From Sipunculus nudus (Eukaryota; Annelida; Sipuncula; Golfingiida; Sipunculidae), in assembly GCA_026874595.1 (NCBI GenBank), contig CM049309.1, forward strand, positions 16,012,576 to 16,076,575: a stretch of 64,000 nucleotides of DNA. The letters are read 5' to 3'. Position 1 is the first letter of the stretch. Every line of letters begins with the position of its first letter. A model generated the notes under the pieces. It saw only the letters and a program-made list of their open reading frames with translations. It made no database searches and was not told the DNA's origin. Below are positions 52,001 to 61,000 of the stretch, one piece after another. The translations under genes were made by a program, and so were the position numbers.

Positions 52001-55000
52001 ATCACGATCAGGTGAGGGCCGTGACCCATGGGTCCCTTGTCACAAAACTGGAGAAATATTAATCAGTATAATATCTTACCTAAGTTTGATTCCTTACAAA
52101 ATCTATGCATATTAAATTAGGCTAGAGGTCACCAGGCTACTTTGTGGTGTTGCCACAATAACTTGACAGGAATATGATGCATTTTGATAAAAATCAACAG
52201 AAATATTAACCAATATATCTCACCTTTTGATTCCTGGCAAAATCCATGCATATTTAATGAGGTCAAAGGTAATAATGACTTGCCAAAAAGCTGATGAATT
52301 TTTATGAAACTCATTAAACACGTTAACCAGTACTATGTAAATGATTTAATGATTACCTGACTGAAATTGTCAACAAAATTTGTGCATATTTAATGAGGGC
52401 AGAAGTCACAAGACATAAGATGGTCGTATTATGCATATTTACACTGTACTTGTTTTTCAAGCGGTAGAGATCCAGGAAGCGGAGTCTCTCCAGCGTATCC
52501 AATCACTGATTGACCTTGTGTCCCAGGTCCTTGGCCTATGGTCTCTCCTCAAGGACCATCAATTTAATGTTGTCGCAGCCGGATTATCAAAGGTCTGTAT
52601 ATAGCGTGATAGTTAACAGTGGTTATAGTTCTTATAGTTATTCTAGTACCTATATGTCTGTGTCATACATTTTGCTTTCTCATTTCATATTTTTCCCTTG
52701 TTACTGTGTTAGTACTTGTTTTTGTATATTTCAAATATCTATTTCATAAATTGGGATGTACATTATTAAAATTATATATTTTTATGGTTATATCACCAAA
52801 TTATAAATTTAATCATTTATGAATGGATATTTCTCATAATATGGGATGTTGACTATTAGATGATTAACATGGTATTATTTTATTGTTTTAAAATTTAATT
52901 TTCTAAACATCTTCATTTTACCATTTTTAATTAGATTGGTTATTGTCTTGAGGATTTAACCTTGCTTTTATACCCCTGTGCAATAATATTATATATAACT
53001 TGTTTTCACTGTCGTATTCTTAAATAGACTTTGCATACCCTCAGGATCAACAGAATCTATTGAGGAGCTTGGTTTTACGAACTTTGGTCACAACTGGATC
53101 TGAGGTGGGTATTTTGTCACTCCTGCTTCATCAATTCAGGATTTTCTCTGGTCCTCAGAAAACATTCAAGTTTAAAAACTCATGACTAGTGAATTTTGGG
53201 ACATAGATATTATCATGTTAAAGAAAATGTATCTAAGATTCCCTTCTGATTAATTCATAATAAAATTTAATAAATGTAGTTAATAGGTTTAGTGTGTACT
53301 AGTGTTAGGACGATATGAGTTTTTGATATCATGATAATTATTTAAATTATATCATGTTATACTGAGATATAGCAATATCATAATTGTATCCGCCAAAACG
53401 AAGTTTTGCGGATACTATGTTTTTGACCGGGTTCTGCCACCGCCGCGGCGTACTTTTCCGGAGAACTCCTCTGAGACTACTGGATGGATTTTTCCAAAAC
53501 TTACACAAATTATGGGGTCACATGTGAACTGGTGCCTAACCAAGTGACCTTGAATTCTGACCTTTCCTCTCTGCCCAGCGTCCTTTTGTGCAACTGTTTC
53601 CACACATAAACCCACATATCTCAGGAACCATTTGACCGATCAGGAAAAAAATTTTACACAAATGTAGCCCTGGGATAGCTTTATAACATACACAAAAAAA
53701 GGTGGGGCCACCTGCAACCATATTTGCACAGTGTCTATCTGTTCATCTGCATTGGGATAAAATCACTCATATCTCTGCAGTGGTTTGACTAATTCACCTA
53801 AAATTCGGCATGCGTATACATCCTAGATAGCTTTCTTGATTTTATGACGAGTGGCGCCACCTACATTCACGTTAACGCTGCAGACATTCAAGCTCATATC
53901 TTGGGAACCGTTTGACCGATCAGGAAAAAAAATTTAAACAAATGTAGCCCTGGGATAGCTTTATAACATACACAAAAATGGTGACACCACCTGCAGTCAT
54001 TTTTGAACAGCGTCCATCTGTATGTCTGCCTTAGGTTAAAATCACTCATAACTCTGCAGTGGTTTGACTAATTCACCTTAAATTCGGCATGCGTATACAT
54101 CCTAGATAGCTTTCTTGATTTTATGACAGGTGGCGCCACCAACCTTCACGTTCACACTGCAGACATCCAAGCTCATATCTCAGGAACTGTTCGACCAATC
54201 AGGAAAAAAATTTTACACAAATGTAGCCCTTTGATAGCTTAATAACATACATAAAAATGTTGGCGCCACCTGCAGCCATTTTGCACAGCTTCCATCTGTT
54301 TGTCTGCCTTGGGTTAAAATTACTCATATCTCTGCAGTGGTTTGACCAAATTACCTGATATTCAGCATGCGTATACATCCTGCATAGCTTTCTTCATTTT
54401 ATGACAGGTGGCGCCACCTACTTTCACGTTCACGCTGCAGACATTAATGCTTATATCTTCGGACTCTTTTGACCAATCAGTAAAAAAAAATTTCACAAAT
54501 GTAGCCCCTGGATATCTTTATAACATACACAAAAATGGTGGCGCCACCTTGCAGCCATTTTTGCACAGCGTCCATCTGTTTGTCTGCTGTGGGATAAAAT
54601 CATTCATATCTCTGCAGTGGTTTGACTTTTCCACATGAAATTTTGCATGTGTATACATCTTGGATAGTTTCTCGTTCAAATAACAGGTGGCACCACCTAC
54701 AGTTATGTTTATGTGGCAGAGATCCATTCTTATATGTAACACATGTAACTATTTCCCCTTGCCACTCAATCCATGCCTCACTTCACCCTTCCTCTGATTT
54801 TGGCGGATACACATAGTCGCTTGTCGACTACCCATATTCTAGTTTTTATATGTCATTAATGAGCCATCAATGATAATTACAGCCACCTTTACCGTCTTGA
54901 TTTGAGACAAGGGGTTAACTATTAATATCATTTATACCCATGAAGGTGCTGCAGGTGTGTGATCATGGGGCACAGGAATTCCTGCCCCTATTGTCAAATC

Positions 55001-58000
55001 ACGCTTGTCAGATTCAAAGCCAGATAATCATTGAGAGTTTTTGGAGAACATGTCATAACCATCATGTCTAAACATTCCAACCCCCATTTTATATGGCAAA
55101 ATATGCAACCAGTCAGGAATGTTCGATGTTTTGACATTTTTACGTGTACATTTTCGTTCCATGTAATAAAAGGATAAATATGTTTATTTATTTCTCTTTC
55201 TTTATAATGTTATCTTCTCTATTTGCTCTCAACTATTGACGTGCAACTCAGAAATGCCATTTTTGGTCTTGAGTTGTCGGGATTGATGCTAAGTGTGTCC
55301 TAAGGGGGGCCTTTTCCATAATTTAGCCAAGGGTCTGATGCAGCACCATCTATAAAAGGCCAGGCCAGTAAACTCAGCCTATGTCATCATGGTCCATTGA
55401 AATCCATTCCCTCACCAATTGGGACCCAATTAAGAGTGCTGACTCTTAGTTTATAACTAAATACAGTCGGACCCTTCTAATCCGGCCTTCTATAGTCCGG
55501 CATTCGGAGTAAACCGGCACACTTCTTGAGAACGGATTTACCACATTATATTTTTAGGTCGTAATCTGGCTTTTTGCGTAATCCGGCTCCGGCACAATTA
55601 CCGAGAACCAACATCCCTATTTATGATAAACATCATCTACGTAATCCGGCACGCCTCAGTGACTTCCCCGCCGGTGAACATCAAACAGCTCACTGCCGGT
55701 CATGCATAAGTCGCATGCCCGGCAGAACAAACAGACCCGCGGTTTCAGTGTAAACTGATAATTAATTAGCTGTGACTTCCCGGCCGGTGAACATCATACG
55801 GCTCACATGGCGGTCATGCGTGCAGAGCAAACAGACCCGCGGTTTCGGTGTAAACTGATAATTAATTAGCTTTGACCGAATGATTGTTTGGTCGGAAGCG
55901 TCAACCCATCTTGCTGCAAATGCGGACGGATCTGAGAAACTAAAACCAATCGTGATCGGAAAATCTGCTAAACCTCGCACATTGGACAGATACTTCAGTG
56001 CAAAGTAACTCAGTCATTTACCCTGGTGAAAACTAGTCACACTGTGTAAAAATGTATATGGACATTGTATATAGGTGATGATTCTGTAATTCCTCCGATT
56101 TGCATTATTTTTTGTATCGATACATTCTGCTGGAACTTTTGAATAAAGTTTATTTGCACATTGTTTGAAGTGTTTTATTTACTTTTATTATCACTCAATT
56201 TTTACTTTATGCATAATATAATTCATTTTTAATTATAATCCAAGATAGGGCAAATATTGCTCTTCCCTGGGTTTGTGTTTTTAGCTGTGGGTGTCCCTGA
56301 TACGTAATCTGGCAAACTGCGTAATCCGGCATAATTCCTAATCCCCGATGGTGCCGGATTAACAGGGTCCGACTGTACTTTTTAAAAAGCATGTTGATAG
56401 GGGTGCATGAATTTGTGTTCAACCTTCCCTATATATACTTCTTGTAAAATTGCTGTTTTGACTTCCCTGCTTACAAACAGGTAAATGGAGCCTTGATTCA
56501 GTGCCTGGTTCAGCGCTACCTTGATGATGAGGCTGCCACTGATGCCATCAGCAATCGTTTGCGGGAGGTTTGTCCGATCTTGTACAGTCCGGAGGACGCT
56601 CAGTGTGCCAAGGTAATATGAACAACACAAATGTACCAGTGACTGAAATTCTTAAAGATAAAACATACACATATGTACCAGTAACAGATATCCCAAATAT
56701 AAAACCTTTACAAATGTACCAGTAACTGATATCCCAAATATGAAACCTACAGAAATAAACCTGTAACTGATATATCAAATATGAAACCTACAGAAATGTA
56801 CCAGTAACTGATATCCCAAATATAAAACCTGAACAAATGTAAGAGTAAATGATATCCCAAATATAAAAGGGTCTGTCCAACTGTCATTTAATCCTTCAAA
56901 TTTCAGTGTCACTGTGATAACTTACCAAGTTATCACAAAACTCACCATATATACTTATCATTAGATTATTTCAGCCAAGTCGATCATAGACAAACTCCAT
57001 GCAGGTTTAATGATTTCGGAGGTCACCAGGCTACTTTGTGGTGTTGCTGCAATAACTTACCAAGAATGTGATGGATTTTGATGACACTCGGTGATGACCA
57101 ATGCTCTAATTAAAAGCTCCGTAAATACTGTGGTTTTCACGAGGGTTTTAATTTCATGATACTTATGAATGGGAAATAAAAGCAAATATGAATTCCTTGG
57201 GAATAAGCTGCCCTTTTATCTAGGATGAACATGAGGGTATGATGCATCTGCACAAATGGGTTAGATATCACACCTCTGGAAACATGGTTTGATAATCAAC
57301 AACATAATCTGTGGATGGTATCGCAACCTTCTCACGCAAACCTGTAATGATAATTGTCAAACCATCAGCTATGACACGGGTCATAATACAATGACAATAA
57401 TGATAATGAGTGAGGTATTGTGGGATTTATTTTTATTTTATAATAAATGCAGATACTTTTGTACTTTGATTTCATACATTCTGGTGCAATCACAAAAATG
57501 AAACCCTTGCGAAACGTTCAAAATGAAGAAATTGCAAAATTTCTGCCTTGCGATTATGAAGCCAACCTCAGTAAATGTTTATTATTATTTCAGGCTCAAG
57601 AGATGCTGCAGGCAGCCAAGATAACAATGAACAAAGCTGAGAAAGAACAGATCCTCAAGGAATCAGTGGCTGTAAGTTTGTACATTAAAGAGTGGAGAGA
57701 CAATCATATGCTCTCGTACAACACCCACAGTTCATATATGTGAAAAATATAACTGAAGTTTTTTGCCTCTGCCAGGAGGCTTTACGTTTATTCCTGTTGG
57801 TTTGTTTGTGTGTATTTGTTCACATCGTAACTCATGTATTTATAAACGGAATCTCATGAAAATTTTTGGGGCTTGTCCAACATGGGCCCATTGGAGAATC
57901 AGTTAGATTTTGCTGTGGATCCAGCATATGATCCGGATCCCGGAATGTCGTCAAGAAATAGTCTCAAATGTACAGTCCCTTGCAAATCAATAAACTTGGG

Positions 58001-61000
58001 AATATGGGTGAATACATGAATTCAAACACAATTTTTGAAGCATCCCAAAATAAGTTCCCCACATGTTGTGGAGGACTGCATTCCTTAGAATGCAGATTTC
58101 TAGTTGATTTATTTAATCAAAAATTTGATAAAATTGAGTGCTTTATACATTTTTCAGGAATATTTAGTCTTGCCACATAATCTTTATCTGTTTCAAGTGA
58201 ACATAACAATGTGATGGGCTCTGTGTTTGCAAAAAAATGCAGGACATCAAATATATTAGGACATTTATGATCTTTTACAATCACTCTTATGTAAATGTTA
58301 GTTTATTCATCAAATTGCCAAATATGCTTTGTGTCTTGTTATTATTCTAGCTGGGATAATCAGCTGACTTGTGAGTTACTTGTGTTTTCTTCTAACATTA
58401 CAGATGTACAAGCAGATTGTGACCCATCTGGACCTGCCATATGTGTGTAACCAGTTCGCAGCAGTCCGTCACTACAGTGGCGTGGTTGACTTGGCTCTGA
58501 CTGCAGCAGCTGCTCGTGACCCGCATGGCCTGGCTCTACATTACATCAGGAACGGTGAACCCCCTCATGACACACAGGGCAAGCAGGCTCACTCTGCAAG
58601 GTCAGACTAATATGCTGTAAATGATACATACTTACAGTGGTGCCACTGTATAATTTTTAAAAGTAAAATACTTTTTTTCAGGCAAGACTTCTTTTTATAA
58701 TTTGTATTATACACTCATCTTTGATGGGACATATTATGGTATACCCACGGTCTGACCTTCCATTAATTTTTAGTGTCGCCGCGATAACTTACTGGGGCTT
58801 TGATGGATTTTCACAAAACTCACCTTAACTACTAACCAATATATTATCTAACCTGAATTCAATTATAGGCAGAATCCATGCATATTTAATGAGGTCAGAG
58901 GCCATTAGGCTACTTACATGATAACTTATCAGTAATATAATGGATTTTGATGAAACTCAACAGAATTATATACCTGTGTATTATTTCACCTAAGTTCAAT
59001 TCTTTATGATCATGCCAAAAATTTTAAAACTTATAATTTTGCAAAGATCATGCTGATTTTTGTTTCAGAGCACAGAGCACAGTAATGCCTAGTAGAGCTT
59101 GGGCATCTTAATAGATTGTGTTTGAGTGTGGAAATTCGCAGTGGAGCATGGCGTGTTAATCGTAATAGAGTGTAGTATAATATCCATGTTTCCTCTGTAG
59201 AGTGACTGGACAGACTGATGAAATGCAAATTTTTACCTCTTATTTATGCAGATTTTGTCCCAGTCGTGTTAAATCACCCACCTTTATGTAACAGAAAGTA
59301 ATAAAAGATGACAGAATTTTATGAATGTAAGGGAACTAAACAATTGTGAGGGATGGCAGATCCGTATCGTGGTGATCATGAAGTAATGCAACCTTTCCTA
59401 ATAGAATTGTAACAGTTATACATAGAATGGTAAAGGATCTGTTATCCAATCATGACAGATCTTGTCCAGGATTCTAAAAAAATGTATTGTAACATATTAA
59501 AGCATATGAAACTGTTAAAAAGCATAAAAAATGGAAAAATTCTAAACAAAAAGTTCCACGACCATGAAGATCTTCTAAGAACGTTGGGTAGCATCCGATT
59601 GGCATGATCGTGGCCAAGGTTAAATGCAGCTTAAGAGACTTACCTGATGTTTATCTGGCTTATCATTGCAGGAAGGACTGTTATCGATGTATACTGGAGA
59701 CTCTTCATTACCTGTTATCAGCCAGCGTTGCGCATCCTCATGCACCCAGTATACCCAAGTCACCGGGCCCACCTCCTGCGATGGATCCCAACAGACTCAC
59801 CACTGAAGAAGCTGAACAATATGTAAGTAACAGCTGCCGAGGATTCAGAATTATTTGTCAGGGTTTAAGTGTTGTTGATTCAATTGGTCAACAAGTCCAC
59901 ATAGTTAGTTACCCAAGTGAGCTTTTTTATAGGCCCTTCTTTCACAATATGTATAATCTGGGTTTGTACTCAACCTGGAAACCTCGAATATTCATGGATA
60001 TTATAAATGACTTTTCCAGGTCCTAGAAAATTGGGTAAAATTGGGACATTTTTAATATATGCCTGGAATATTCCTTATATTTACCTGTAGTTCCATGTCG
60101 GCTGATGTAGGTATTGTTCCACAGGCTCAGCACATTACGTTTTATAGCAGTAATTCGTCTTGGCGTCTGTTGGGGGATACTAGCAGCAGGTGCAAAGGAT
60201 TACTATTGCAGCTTGCTGGCAACTCTGTAAGCTATAGTGTCCACCAAGATATGTATCCGTTTAGATCTCAAATGAGACTATGTGATGCACATTTGTGAAT
60301 GGCTATATTCCCATGTTCCTTCTTATTAATGTTGTTAATTTGTGACCTGGAAAAATCCCTATAAAGTATAAGACATGGAGAAAACCTGAAAAAATTCCTG
60401 GGATTTTGGTCTGCCATATGCATGTTTGAGTGAACCCTGTATTATGGTATACCCATGATCTGTTCATCCGGCTGTTAACTTTTAATGTCCCCACAATAAC
60501 CTACCAGGGCTTTGATTAATTTTCACGAAACTTGCCTTAACTTCTTTCCAATAGATTGTTTTGGCTGAATTTGATTATACTTAACAATTACACATATTTA
60601 ATGAGGTCAGAGGTCACCAGCCTTTGGTGGCATCGTGATGACCTTGCAGAAATCTGATGGATTTTCATGTTGCTGCTGTTGCTGTCTGTGGGTGCTGCTC
60701 TTATTGCCTCCAGACTTATTTGCACATTGGGACTGTCCTCTGAGTATTTCTCCATTGTATTTCAAAACTTCATAGCATGCATTTCAAAAGCATTCATGTA
60801 CCACCATATTTTGTACACATTAAAACGCGGATGTCGCATGTCAAAAGTCAGAAGTCAAAATGCAGAGACTAAAAGAGTATGGTCACAATACTGTAGGTTC
60901 GTGAATTGTGAGGAAAATTAGAATCAATTAATTTATTGATTCTTTACCTTCAATTCAATTCTTGATCCAGTTCTTACTTAATTAAGCAGTAAATTTCAGA

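Noticed and set aside
60666-60921. 84-codon ORF with a hydrophobic N terminus ([14 protein letters not shown])
   Set aside because: It lies in intron 27 next to a dispersed repeat, with no homology recognised and no splice or promoter context; chance ORF more likely.
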